Assembly: GCA_016647705.1 (NCBI GenBank)
Contig: CM028329.1
Span: 12,611,910-12,675,909 of the forward strand
Source of the DNA: Eucommia ulmoides
Taxonomy: Eukaryota; Streptophyta; Magnoliopsida; Garryales; Eucommiaceae
Direction of reading: 5' to 3'
DNA: 64,000 nucleotides
In this document: in pieces, positions 46,855 through 59,017 of the stretch
How positions within the stretch are numbered: the stretch's first letter is position 1
Layout of the letters: each line of letters starts with the position of its first letter
Program-made: the position numbers and the translations under genes
Notes under the pieces: generated by a model
What the model saw: only the letters and a program-made list of their open reading frames with translations
Databases searched by the model: none
Told to the model about the DNA's origin: nothing

Positions 46855-47765
46855 ATGTTAGATCAACAAGTGCTTTTGCATTTCTTTCAAAGAGATTCCG
46901 AGTTGTTTTATTGTGCTTGGGATCGATACAAGGAGTTGTTGTTCCGATTTTTAAACCATCATTTCCCGAGGGAATGTCAACTACTAAACTTCCTCGATGG
47001 GTTACTAGCCGTAACAAGAAATTGGGTTGAAGGAGGAAATGATACCACCTCTTTCGACCAACTAACCGCGAACGAAGCCTATCGATTGTTGGAAGACATA
47101 GCAGAGTATGATTTTTACTGTTGGAATTATTCAACAAGCTACCAAAGCTCTGGGGATAGTTTCACCATTTCCGCGCTATAGATTGACATACCGGACCAAC
47201 AGGAATAGTCTTTCCCCACTCTTGAGGAAATGTTCGCTGAATTTATGGAGGAGACTCAAGCATTTTGGAGGAAAACGAATGACTGACTCAATGAGCACAA
47301 GGACCGTCTTGACAAAATTGAGACGATCTGCACTGAAATCGACACAACCGTAAAGTCTCTTGAAACTCAAATCGGTCAGTTTGTTAGCTTAATTGAGGCT
47401 GAGTCAGAAGCGGTGGCACTAAGAAACACACAAATCACATCTGAATGTAAAAGCCACCGTGATGAACTAGATACGAGTGGAAAAAGCTTGGGTAAGTTTG
47501 TTGACGATTATGCTACTGAGGAGAAAACCCAAGCGGGGATCGACGATTGTGATTCTTCATCATTTGAGATCCGCATTGTGATGCCACCACCGATCCAAGA
47601 CGATCACATCTACGAGGATCCAATGTGGCTCCCATGTCCTTTTGTAATACCCTAGAAATTCATATTTTTGAATAATATTGTTTTATATAAGTTTAATATT
47701 TTTGGAGACGGTTTTGTAAATTTGGAGTATAAATATATATATTAATAATTTTTGGAGTTAAATGT

Positions 47766-47801
<36 letters not shown>

Positions 47802-49048
47802 TATTGTGTATATTATGAGAATTTGTGGTATAAATAATATTTGATAATTTTTGGGGATTAAATATTAATTTTAAATTGATGTTTAAAAGATTTGAAACTA
47901 TGTTGTTATTTAAAATATATTTTTAAGAGTTTTGTGATATAATTAATATTTTCTTTATTTTAAGGAGAATATTGTGTAAATAAATAAATAAATTAACTAA
48001 CGATCAGAAAACAAAAACTAATCGTGTAATATATATAATGTACTTACATGTGAAAATGTGCGTGTTAATAAGAAAATCATAATAATAATATAATAAGAAT
48101 AATGGATGATCATCATTCGGATTCCAAGGCTATAATTGCATAAATATATATATGCATATATATATAAATTGGAGAGGGGAGATATCAAATAAGAATAAAA
48201 AAAAAAAAAAGATCATTAAGGAGCCGCGAAAATGGGATTGTGTAATAAATCATATGTAAATTTTGAATATTTTCAACTATTTCGGCTTGGATTTCGATTC
48301 GGATTTCAGGTAGAATTCCTAACTCTTTTAATATATGTATTTAATTATCCTATTGTGTGATTTATGGTAAATTGTTATGGAATTTTACTTGTTAAATTAT
48401 ATGAAATAATTTTGACGATGAAGAAAATTATGTGAAAATCATACAAATGTGTTTTATGTGTCGTATTAGTTAAATGCACGTATTAGAGGGATTATAGTTC
48501 TTTTAAGCGTTGGCTCACAACCCCATGGTTTTGATTGCAGGGTCAGTGAGGATGAATCGGCGCCGGGAGTTGAATTTCTATTTATAAAAATTGTATTTAT
48601 TATTTACCGTTATAATCGGTGAATTCGATAATTATAATTAACGTCGTCGCATTGTAAAATTTATCAGATTTTTATTAATTAAAATATTAATTATTTAGTA
48701 AAATTATCGTCGTCGATAAATAAAATTGTCGCCTTAGTTTGTAAAATTTGTTCAGATTTACACGAAATAAATTATCGGTTATTCGGTTTAGTGTTAATTC
48801 TCCTTAGGGAGAAACCGTATAGCGGCCCTGGAAAACCAGGTCGTCACACCTTCCCTACTTCAACTCCATTCATTCAGGGCAACCAAGCACATGAGACAGA
48901 GCCAAATCAAGCTGAAAGCTCGAGGCATACATTGCCACATCTCGCCAAGCTTAAGGGCGTTCTGAATCAAGACCCATATGTGGTGTTGTATGACACTTAC
49001 TATAGGCGAAAACCGCTCTTTGACGAGCACTTCTCCATGTCAAGCTGA
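46855..49048 (+). pseudogene. gag-like gene of L2, split by solo LTR L3
   Basis: The frame runs from MLDQQVLLHFFQRDSELFY (46,855) through FPRECQLLNFLDGLLAVTRNW, then after stops near 47,205 and 47,283 on to QAFWRKTND, a coiled-coil-like stretch (ETQIGQFVSLIEAESEA) and PPPIQDDHIYEDPMW at 47,630. The solo LTR (47,643-48,848) cuts it. It resumes as STPFIQGNQAHETEPNQ and LKGVLNQDPYVVLYDTYY, ending at the TGA at 49,046. The matching N-terminus is on the minus strand at 5797-5318. Likely capsid-type protein, broken by at least two stops and the insertion. Confidence 0.75.
47643..48848 (+). mobile_element. Solo LTR, family L3, nested in L2 gag
   Basis: It begins TGTAATACCCTAG and ends ...CAGGTCGTCACA. 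The flanks CCTTT (47,638-47,642) and CCTTC (48,849-48,853) fit a 5-bp TSD with one mismatch. It matches the solo LTR at 567-1672. It contains a (TA)13 run (47,770-47,795). This is the innermost of three nesting levels: L1, then L2, then L3. Confidence 0.88.
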
Positions 49049-50641
49049 GGACATTAAACCAAGCGCTTCTTAGGAGGCAACCCAAGTTTCAAAATAAATT
49101 AGATCATCACCGCCAACTTCAATCGGAGGCGAGATTATCTCGCCTCCCAGGTATGCGTTCTAAACCCCCTTCGTCGGCATGTTTTATTTCAAATGTTGAG
49201 AACAATGATTGGGTTACTGTGGACACTGCCCGTTTTAAGTTTGGGGGTGATGTGTAGTATGATATTATATTTTATTGTTTAAATGTTTGCACGTTTGTTA
49301 GTTTAGTGTAGTGTGTTTATATTTGTAGTAGTTGTTGTTGTGTGCTGAGTTTTGCGTTCATCTGGGCCATCACTAGATGATGATATTATCCCTTGGTTGT
49401 TTGTTGAGGTCAAGGGTAATGCCCATTTATATGTGTTCTGTGTGCTTGACATGTCGTTTTGGTGAAAGTTATTGTGGATCTTAATTTGCACGAGCACGTA
49501 GATTTAATGGATAACTATTCAATTGATTTGAGGTTGATTATCCATTAGCCAAATTCATAACAATTTAAGGGATTCTAGAACCTGATTGGGAGAAACTTAA
49601 GGCAAAATCCTAGGTGAGCTAGTTCAGGAGATATGATTTAGATATTCATTTGATCGCTTGAGTATTTGAAGCTTACCTTATAATATGTTTATCCCTCGTT
49701 ACCCTGTCGAAGCCTGTTAGCCGTTTCAATTTTGAACACATAACAAATACCTTGGCCAATTGAATTCTTTCCAAACCTATATCGTTGAACCAAAGGTACA
49801 ATTTGAGTGAATCAAGTTAGCATTCGTGTATACTATTTTAAGTGAGCAGTTGGGTTTAGGGCGAACTTTTGATTGGTTCGGGATTCAAGTACTCACTTGT
49901 CATTTTTCTTTCGTTTTAACCACACCCGTGAAATTGTAATAATCGAATAAGTTTGGGTGTGTGGTATAAAAAAAAAAAAAAAAAAACCATATATAAATAT
50001 AGTTCAATTTCTATTTCTTTTGACAAGTGAATACGTCGGTCTTAAATGTATGTTTAGAGTTGTTTTAAATTTATCTATGGGGGTTCGAGTGTGATTGTGT
50101 GTCAAGCGTTGTGCCTTGGGTATCGTTAAGTTAACGACGTTAACCTGTTTTATATTCCCGATATACCCTTAGCCATGTCCCAAACCGAACCAAGTCCTTT
50201 TGATCTTTATGAACTGCTTAGCCTACATTGGTGGAGAGTGGAACCCAGTCAAGCGTAGATATATCATAATCCTTTACGATTTAAGTCGTGAGTTTCGTTG
50301 GTGGATAATCCAATCTGATTGTTGGATAGTTATATTATTAAGTTTTGCATACACACGTTGAAAGGATCTAGAATGAAATTTACCATTATTGAATGTTAAA
50401 ATTCTAGAATATCACATGGTGCATTTTACTCCTGAACTCGATATTATTGGGGGTCGTTGAGGGAAAAATGTTTTGGTCGATAATTGAATTCAAAACTCGC
50501 ATATCGTTATGTTTAGGTTGTTTTTTTTTTTTTTTTTTTATTCATTGTTTAGTTTTTGTGCTAGTTAATTTAGTTGTGTTTTTTTATTTTAGTGTGAGTG
50601 TTTTACTCGACGACTAACAAAATTTTAAGTTTAAGGGTATT
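49049..50641 (+). other. L2 internal 3' region, non-coding
   Basis: It contains AGCGCTTCTTAGGAGGCAAC (49,057), AAGTTTGGGGGTGATGTG (49,237), A and T homopolymers (49,971-49,986 and 50,521-50,539), and a purine-containing stretch TTTAAGTTTAAGGGTATT as a weak PPT just before the 3' LTR. No open frame of note. Confidence 0.6.
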
Positions 50642-52712
50642 TGATAGGTGTAATTTATCTATTTACAAGCCAGTTTTGGTAGTTTTCGAGTATTTTTATA
50701 GCGTTTTAATATGTTTTAATATGATTTTATATATTTTGTTATAAATCAGGTATTTGGGGCGAAAAGGGACTAAAACGGTCCATAAACGATCAAGTCGGTA
50801 AAAGAACGGTGGAGGAAAAGAGCAAAAATGTCAATATTCAGAACCTGCATCCACCACTGCAACGATGAAAATACAAAGAGTTGCTAATTCTTCACCGCTG
50901 CAGCAGTTAAAATGTAGAGAGCTCCACCGCTGCAGCGGTCACTCGCCAAAAGCCTACCGACCTCTCCACCGCTGCAGTGGCGATCCCACCGCTGTAGCGG
51001 TCAGGTGCTAGACAATTTAGATATTTTAGGATATTTTGTTGATATTTTGGATCCTATAAATATCGTCTCTTCTTCCCTAAACACATAGTTGACATTTTTG
51101 GGAGTCTTGAGAGCTCCAAGGCACATCCAACCAAGAGAAGATCATCAAGGCCAAGAGGAGAAAACGTTCTCAGAGCGGTTTTAGCGACGGATCTTCGAAT
51201 AACGGCTAGTCTCCTCATTTCTCTCTTTTATTTCTTAGTTTGGTTGGTTGTTTTGTATATGTTTAGCTTATTTCTAGTTGTATATAGGGCTATGGTCATG
51301 TGTAACTAAACATATATTGTCTAGGGAGCGATGTATTTCATGAAAACGTTGTTTATATAAAATCGATGTTTTGTTAACGGTTGCTCTTGTCTATTCGATT
51401 ATGTTTACCATTTTTCCTTATTTATATACTTGTTATGATATATTGAGAATATGAGGTTTGACACTCGGGAGAGGTAACCGCGAATTCGGACTAGGGTTTA
51501 AACATAACGCGACGATCTAATGACCCGGGAGGGTGTTAGAAAATGTGCAATCCATGACGTTGGGGTGAGACTCATGTAACTAAGTGTTGTATAGACGCTC
51601 GAGGGGGATGTCGGCGTTGACACGAAGTCACATATTCATTCACTTTACACTCGGGAGAGGTAGTGAGTGAGTTTATGATACTGAGATTGTCGAATAGATT
51701 GGAATACCATTAACGTAAACTAGATTGAAACAAATACGTTTAAGTGAACGAAGTTAATTCCTAGGCAATATTTTTTCATAAATGTCATACTAGTATATTA
51801 GTATAATTAGTTAATTAATTTAGTATATTATTTATAAAAACTTATATTTTTTATCACCTAAATAAAGTTAGGTTATGACAATTAAAGTACTCAACGATAA
51901 TCTACACCAATCCCTGTGGATACGACAACCCTTACTCTTCTTACTCTACTAAAACTTGACCCGTACACTTGCGGTGAAAGTAACGACGTATTTACGCGCT
52001 ACCAGTAGGTAACCTACGTATGGGTTTAGTCACCAGTCTAATAAAAATCAATTAATCATAAACAGATAAACTACGTTTTGACCTGATTCTCGATGATAAC
52101 CGGAATACGTAGGCAACCTTTACAAGGTTTGGTTGTCAAAAAATACAAAAAAAAATATTTTTATTTTCAATCTATTTTATCTGTTGCTACGGATATATAG
52201 TTTAGTTTACATACTTTCCTTACATAAAAATGCATAAAAAAAAGACAAAAACATAAAATTGGGAATTATTTTGTTAAACAAAACCAAAGGAAATTATTTG
52301 GAGTTTGTTTAAACGTGAACATCTATTTAAAGTGAGGTACCGTCTTCGGACGGGTGTCTTAGGGTGCTTAAAACCTTCTCCGAGTATAACTGACCCCCAA
52401 ATTTAAAGAAATCTCTAGTACAAGATCTTTATGAGTTAAAACATAGGCCATTTTAAAATAAAAAAAATGAATTTCTAAAATCCCGATAACCTAGCACACC
52501 ATTTAACCCATTCTAGTTGGTGACTCATTTTCAAACATAAATCTTGACCCAAAGAACGTTTTCAAAATCGGCGTCTAGAAAAGCCCTAGAAAACCATTTT
52601 CGAAAATGAATGAATTTTGAGGATTTGGAGAGGGATGAATGAAAACTTGTTTTCCTTTTCTTCCAAATCTTTACTTCTTCTACTTTAAAAAAATCTGGGG
52701 TGCATCAATAGT

Positions 52713-53162
52713 GTCCTTAATACATAAGGGTTTTGGGTGCCGTTCTATCCTAGACTCACTATATGTGGTTCACGGTTTTTCTACTAATGCATCCTAGAAA
52801 AGTTCGGTTCCCAGATCTTTAAACCTTCGGTGTCCTCCCAGAGGAAACATACATTGTTGGTTGGTGATCCAAGCAAGGCGAGTTTCAAAGGTGGATCCCA
52901 GGGGATAAACCACCTGGCCTTGCTTCTACTGATTCCTTTTTCTAGTCCTACAAGGTTTCGGAGCTTAGGTTGGCATGATGAAATTGCACAACTTTAGCCT
53001 CTACTGCTAACCTCCTATCCCTAGGAAGTTTTTGGCTTTGGGTTTTTCTCATGATATGCAAGACAAAGTGGTGCTCGTGCGTTGGAAAGAGTTTACGGAA
53101 AGTAAATGCAAATATTTAAAGGTAGTAAATTAAATTCAGTAATAGTAAATGATATTAAATAA
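52713..53162. other. No recognisable gene
   Basis: Moderate-GC sequence (GGATCCCAGGGGATAAACCACC, TTTTTCTCATGATATGCAAG) with no open frame and no match to the other families in the window. It may be internal DNA of an old element. Confidence 0.35.
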
Positions 53163-54551
53163 GGGTATATGCCATTGACCTCCCCTGTCATTTTACACTA
53201 TACCAGATACATCCCCTGTCATTTTACAAATACTAGAGACATCCCCTGTCTTTTTCTCAAACACCACTTACCTCCCTTATTGATTAAAAAATAATAATTT
53301 TTTTTATTATAATACCAATTTTACCCATGACTATTTAAAAAATAATTAAATAAAAAAAAATTAAAATACATAAATAACTCTTTAATTTATATATATTCAT
53401 CACCACTTCCTACCACTGCACTCGTCACACCACCACCTCCTACTGTCGCCACCACTCACCACCCGCCGCTACCTCCCACCGCCGCCACCCACCACCTTCC
53501 ACCGCCACCAATATTTTGATGTAAAAAAACATAAATGCCCTTACAAAAATATATTTTTATTATTTTATTTAAAATAAAAAATAAAAAAATTATTAACATC
53601 CTCTCTATTTTTTAGTTACTTTTTGCACCCATTAAAGTGCAATTTAAGACCAATCCAAAATTTAGGGATAAAAGTATATTTTTTTCTCCAATTTCATATC
53701 ATCTTCATGGTCTGCTTAAGTGAGATCTGTTGCCTTGACTTGCCCATCTCATCTACAATATAGAGATTTGTTGTGTGAGTTTTTTCTCAATTCATCTTAC
53801 CTCATATCCTCCTCCTCCTTCAATCTCTCTCTCTCTCCCAGACACATAGATCCGGCACTGGAATAACCCCCATTTCTTGTTCTCCTTATCGCCCGAGATT
53901 CAGACCCCCAACGACAAATCTTGGTTCCCAAGAGAGCTCTGAACCATCGGCTAGCTTTACCCATCTATCATAGCTGGTTCTCTTCAAAACTAAATCGATT
54001 TTTTCAAACTTCGAAAATTGAAATTGAAATCGAAGCTTTATTGAAAAACACCCAGCAAATATTAGTATCTGACGAAGAGAGAGAGAGGAAGATGAAGAAG
54101 AAATGGTGGTGGTGGAGAGAGATAAAGAGACCGATCTTCTTCTCTTCTTGATTTTTTTATTTTATTTTTTTCATTTTGTAAAAAAAAAAAAAAAAGGAGT
54201 TAAAAAAAATATTATTTTTTAATGGAAATGTTAGTGTAAAAAGTAAAGGATGGTTGCGTTGGATAGTGGTGGGTGGTGGCGGTGGGTGGTGGGAGTTGGG
54301 CGGTAGCGGCGGGAGTTGGGTGGTGGTGATAGGTAAATATAATTATTTAAAAAGTTAAGAATAAAAAATATAATTTTAAAAATATAGGGGTGCTAATGAT
54401 TTTTTTAAAAAATAACCTAAGGGCAACTTTGTCTAAAGTGAGGTAAGTAGTGTTTGTGAAAAAGACAGGGGAAATTTCTAGTATTTGCAAAATGACAGGG
54501 GAGGTATCTGGTATAATGCAAAATGACAGAGGAGGTCAATGGTATATACCC
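53163..54551. mobile_element. Long-TIR MULE-like element (1389 bp)
   Basis: The left end GGGTATATGCCATTGACCTC and the right end (reverse complement GGGTATATACCATTGACCTC) match for at least 110 bp, and more loosely to ~370 bp (CACCACC-rich arm 53,410-53,515 versus GGTGGTGG-rich arm 54,250-54,330). The flanks TATTAAATAA (53,153-53,162) and TATTAAAGAA (54,552-54,561) differ at one base, consistent with a Mutator TSD. The middle has a CTCTCTCT leader and a 76-codon frame (53,921-54,151) with no family resemblance; a captured fragment is possible. Confidence 0.8.
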
Positions 54552-54708
54552 TATTAAAGAAATGCATGCAAGTATATAAACAAATATATTAAAAACAAAT
54601 TTGGGGGAATTATTTATGTTAAAAAACCGAAGATATGTTTCTTGGATTTATTTAATTGTGAATATAAATTTAGACTCCGACTAGGCTTGACCCTTAAAAG
54701 TCTCTAGC

Positions 54709-55735
54709 TGATGTACCTCGAATTTTGGAAGCAGATGAAGTAGAAAATGGGAAGAAGAGCAAAATGACGTTTCGTTTCCTCCCTCTCGAAATCCTCAAAA
54801 TTCCATTCATTTTTTAAAACAAGTTTCTGAGGATTTTCTAGGCATCGGTTTTGAAACGTTCTTTGAGTCGGGATTTTGTTTAAAAATTGAGTCGCCATCT
54901 AGTATTAAGTTAAATGGTGTGCTAGGTCACCAGGATTTTAGAAAATCATTTTTTGTTTTAAAATGACCCAAATTTAAACTAGAAAATAGTTAGTCTTTTA
55001 CCAAATATTTCTTTTAAGTCCGGGGGTCGATTATGTTCGGGTAAGGTGTTAGGTACCCCAAGACACCCGTCCGAATATGGTACCTAAGTCTAAATGAATT
55101 TTCATGTTTAAACATGTCCAAGTAATTTCCTTTGGTTTTGTTTAACACAATAATTCCCATTTTGTTTTTTGTCTTTTTATGTATTTATATGTAAGTAAAC
55201 AATAAAAAATTATTTATTTAAGGCAACAGGGATAGTTTATTTATTTTTAGTAATGAGCAAACCTGTAAAACTTGCCTATGTATCCCGATTTTCACAGGAA
55301 ATCAGGTCGATACGTAATTTATCACTTCAAGATGATTTTGTTCAAACAAGTGACTGAACCCATATGTGGGTTGCCTATATCTCAGATAGCTGAGAATCAA
55401 GTCAACACGTAGTTCGTCTTGAGATGATTTTTTTGTTTTTATTTTTTATTTTCTTTATTTTGTTTGTTCAAGACAAGAACATAAATGGCACCAATGGTAA
55501 GTGGATATGCATGTTTGATTTTATCAAGAACACTCCAACCGAACTTACTTGCTTAGGCAAGTTTAGTGTTAAGGTTTATATTATTAGTTTAAAAGGAAAT
55601 AAAATATATCATATGTTCCAGTCATACTCGTAACTAAGAAAATGAAAATGTTTCTACAGAAAGTACACACTTATCCTGAAAGGACTAAAGGCCCTCTCGT
55701 TATTCTGAATTTTAGCCACAAGGGTCTCAACAAAG

Positions 55736-55805
<70 letters not shown>

Positions 55806-56920
55806 ATATATATATATATATATATATATTTGTATATATATATATATATATATATATTTGTATATATATAGTGCTAATCCACAAGCTTGAGATATGGGCG
55901 AGGCTGTGATCTAGGCTATTGCAGTAAAGTAAATGTGAGTTTGTTAGTAGTGAATAGTTAGTAGTCATTTGTTGGAAGTTTGTTTCGAGTTCGCTGAAGT
56001 TCATTTTCATGTGTTCTTGATAGAATCAAAGATGCTATGCACAAATTATTTGTGTTCTTGATATGAACTTTGATGTCTACACTATGTACATGATCTATGC
56101 ATCTAAGAACTAATCAAATATGCTATGTACAAGCAATATAACAATATTTAAATAAAATCAAAGAGAGGTTTGAGAGGACTTACCTAACTTAGTGGAGTGG
56201 TCTTTCCCCAAGTGTTTTCTTTCTTCTCCTTCTTTTATCTTTTTTATTGTTCTTGGTTGCTCCTCAACAACTTCTTGAGATCTTGTTCTAAGAATCTCAA
56301 GAACACCTCTTTTGAGCTTTCTTGAAAAGATAATAGAGTGTTTTTGGAGTGAAATGAGGCATTTAAAGCTTGACTAGACCTTGATGTGTTCGGTTCGGTT
56401 AGTTTTGAACCATGTCTTAAGTAGTAGTTACTTTGAGTGACTAGATTGTCATGGTAGATTTTTTGACTTAATCAAGGCGTTTGATTTGATTTCTTTAAGA
56501 ATAGTACACTAAACAAAAAATTGAAAAAGTATTTTTGATGTAAAAAAGATGAAATCGGTGATAGTAAGAGTTTTAGGGGTCAAAATGAAAAACAAAGGTA
56601 ATTGGTGAAATTTTCTTAAATTAAAGGGTAGTAACTAATTTTTATTCATATTAAAAGTGATTTCATAAAAATCAACCTTTAATAATGTCATTTTAGTCCC
56701 TCTTAACTTTAGAAAATTCGAGATTGACCCGAAATTTTTACTTATATCGAATTTAATCAAATTGACCATTTTATACTTTTTTATGTTTTTCGTCTTTTTT
56801 TGTAGTATCCAACGTAATATAAAGTAGAAATTTGTTCCCTTTAAACCTCAGTTTAAATTTTATCCGAACTTGCACTTCAGATCTAATACTAAATGGGCGG
56901 AGTAAAATGCGGTGTCTACA
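54709..56920 (-). mobile_element. L1-family LTR, copy C (minus, shorter)
   Basis: On the minus strand it starts TGTAGACACCGCATTTTACTC (56,920) and ends ...CGAGGTACATCA (54,709). It shares ordered blocks with copies A and B but lacks ~0.8 kb of the TTAAATG-rich section that A and B carry (for example around 2560-3300 in A). Flanks CTAGC and ACTGC do not form a clear TSD. It cuts the coding region of the Pong-like transposase at 56,921. Confidence 0.8.
55738..55870 (+). repeat. Long (TA)n microsatellite in L1 copy C
   Basis: About 60 TA dinucleotides with three TTTG interruptions. The homologous spot holds ~6 TA in copy A (3930-3942) and ~10 in copy B (44,901-44,921). The open frames of alternating Tyr and Ile here are artefacts. 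Confidence 0.95.
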
Positions 56921-57592
56921 ACTGCCATAGAGAGTTTAAGAAATTTGGTGAAAGTAGTTGTCCACGTGTTCGGTGCTGAGTATTTAAGAGCACTAAATAA
57001 CAATGATACTTCTCGATTGTTGGCGCTTGGTGAGCAACGAGGTTTTCGCGGAATATTGGGGAGTATTGACTGTATGCATTGGAAATGGAAAAATTGCCCT
57101 ACCGCTTGATAGGGGTTGTACACTGGTTATTGTCATGAGCCAACAATTATTTTGGAAGTTGTTGCTTCACAAAATTTGTGAATATGGTATGCTTTCATTG
57201 GTATGCCATGATTACTTAATGATATCAATGTGTTAGATTGATCTCTAGTATTTGATATACTAGGTACTAGGACTACTCCTCTTACTATGTATAATGTTAA
57301 CGAAAATACGTATACAATTGGTTATTACTTAACTGATGACATATATTCAAATTGGCCAACATTATGAAAGCGTGCATTATAATGCACAATATGGTGACTG
57401 AGGATGAGGGAGGAACCATAAATATTGATTTTGAGGGGTGTGATGGAAATCGTCTTGTACAAGTCTGGTATGCTCCTATATCTGAGCTATCGAATTATAT
57501 TCAAACCCAACATTGGATCAGGGATAGATAAATCCATTCTCAACTTCAGTTAGATCTCATCGAGTATTTATGACAAATGCATGACTAAGAAT
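56921..57592 (+). pseudogene. PIF/Harbinger (Pong-like) transposase remnant
   Basis: The frame reads TAIESLRNLVKVVVHVFGAEYL, then RLLALGEQRGFRGILGSIDC and MHWKWKNCPTA, then after TGA TAG resumes LYTGYCHEPTIILEVVASQN, MP..LNDINVLD, IGYYLTDDIYSNWPT and CIIMHNMVTEDEG (each quoted in part). These are DDE_Tnp_4 motifs. At least five stops lie in frame; several sit where Trp, Arg or Gly is expected (TGG, CGA or GGA turned to TGA). About 60 residues are missing before CIIMHNM. The N-terminus is cut by L1 copy C. It once cut and joined DNA at TAA sites; it is dead now. Confidence 0.9.
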
Positions 57593-57909
57593 AATTTATG
57601 TTTTTGTTTGTTTGAAATTTCAGTTAGATATCTTCTTTAATTATTTGTTTATGTTTGTTTGAACTTCAGTAACTCTTATTTAATTATTTGTTGTTATTTG
57701 TTTGGACTTCAATTAGATATTTTCTTCAAGTATTGTATTTTTTTTTTGTTTGTATAATGCAATACTACTTGAATGCAAGTATAATGTAATTAATAAATAG
57801 ACCCAAATTAAAATACAATTAATAAATAAAATCAAATAAAAATACAATTGATAAAAAACCAAATAAAAATACAAAAAAAAAAAAAATACAATTAATAAAT
57901 AAAAATACA

Positions 57910-58225
57910 TCACAAATTACGACGTCTTCTCGTAAGAATCTCCATTTTAACATCATTATAGTATTCTGTTGCAATGAGATCTAGTTTAATCTCCATTTTA
58001 ACATCATTATAGTATTCTGTTGCAATGAGATCTAGTTTACTCGTGTCCATTTGCATTATTCAATCCTCATAAAGGCTTTTATTCAATTGGATTATTTCTG
58101 TATCTTGTTGTAGTTGTCTTTCTTGTTGCCCTGTCACTCTTTCAAGTTATTCAGCTTTTTCACGATCTAATTCTTGTCTGAATTGATGTAACGCATTTGC
58201 TACATCCATAGCATCAAAGTTTTTT

Positions 58226-58262
<37 letters not shown>

Positions 58263-59017
58263 TTTGTTATTTTTTAATTGTTTTTTTTTATGCCTGTCTA
58301 CCCAATGACCAATCTTGGTTTATAAGATTGCTGTCATCTTCACCTAAGTTAATTAAATCATGAGTTGATGTTGTAGGACTCGAATCTGAATATTTTTTTT
58401 TACTTCTTTGTGGAAGTAGTAATTTCACTCCATTTCTGTTCGTGCCTTAATATTTCCCAATAATACTCGAATTGGAAGGGTCTTTCATTATTTCAGCATA
58501 CAATCGTCTGGCCTCAATAATCTAAAAAACAAATAAAAAGAAAAAATATAACTATTGAAGATATTAATAATAAAATAAAAAAAATATTTATTACCTTATC
58601 TTGCTTAGTGTGTTTGCTTCCTAAACGCTCTATCTGACTATAAAAACCAACAAATTTGGCAGACCTCATATTAATTTTTTACCACCGGTTCTGGATAGAA
58701 GTTTGAGTGCGCTCGAATTTAAATCCTCCATTACTATTGAAATAGTCATGAATTCTTCTAAAAAAAGAATTATATTGTTGTCCGCTACTTGTGATTGGAT
58801 CTTTACTTTTGTTGGGCCATCCTGATAAAATTAGAATATCTTCCCTGAGAGTAAAATTTTTCTACTGTTGGACTTTTCTTGTTGTATGCACCGTTTCTTC
58901 GGGAGCTTGAGAGGATGTATTGAGATTGAAATAACTTGGCTCCTTAAAATTTGTATTTAGTGATGAATCCTCCATAAGGAGGTTCGTATAATAAGAACCA
59001 TCGAATTGAAAATCCAT
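57910..59017 (-). pseudogene. Pong-like ORF1 (Myb/SANT-type) remnant
   Basis: The minus-strand reading starts MDFQFDGSYYTNLLMEDSS at 59,017. It includes LSGWPNKSKDPITSSGQQYN, FFRRIHDYFNSNG, RSAKFVGFYSQIERLGS and, after a GT-AG intron (58,594-58,522), IIEARRLYAEIMKDP. The C-terminus has VANALHQFRQELDREKAE and ends EILTRRRRN. This is the ORF1 layout of Pong/Ping elements, a Myb-like DNA-binding partner of the transposase (family knowledge). Stops, a 32-base T run (58,228-58,259) and a 45-bp duplication (KLDLIATEYYNDVKMEI twice) break it. It faces the transposase tail to tail. Confidence 0.8.

Larger units (their letters stand above)
45278..52004 (+). mobile_element. L2 LTR retroelement, complete ends, non-autonomous
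   Basis: Perfect TSDs GTAGG lie at 45,273-45,277 and 52,005-52,009. 5' LTR 45,278-46,715 and 3' LTR 50,642-52,004 start TGATAGGTGTAATTTAT; the 3' LTR ends ...GCGCTACCA and the 5' one has a mutated CTA end. By eye about one base in ten differs between the LTRs, so it is old. The interior has a tRNA-Asp-type primer site and a gag remnant (46,855-47,643, resumed after 48,848) but no protease, RT or integrase. An AGCGCTTCTTAGGAGGCAAC motif (49,057) is characteristic of Athila-like interiors. A solo L3 LTR interrupts gag. Confidence 0.93.
42864..52707 (+). mobile_element. L1-family long LTR, copy B (interrupted)
   Basis: It begins TGTAAATATCGCATTTTG and ends ...GGTGCATCA. Perfect 5-bp TSDs ATAGT (42,859-42,863 and 52,708-52,712) flank it. 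Without the L2 element at 45,278-52,004 it is about 3.1 kb, as copy A. It includes the same ordered blocks as copies A and C: the CTTAATAATGTCAT region, a CTCTCTCTCGGCTCG leader, ACCACTCCCCTAAG, and a TA microsatellite (44,901-44,921). No coding region. Confidence 0.92.

Noticed and set aside
55642..56010. Tyr-Ile repeat proteins on both strands
   Set aside because: Pure translation of the TA microsatellite.
54709..56920. Copy C as a clean solo LTR with TSD
   Set aside because: The flanking pentamers CTAGC and ACTGC do not match, so a later rearrangement or a larger element is possible.
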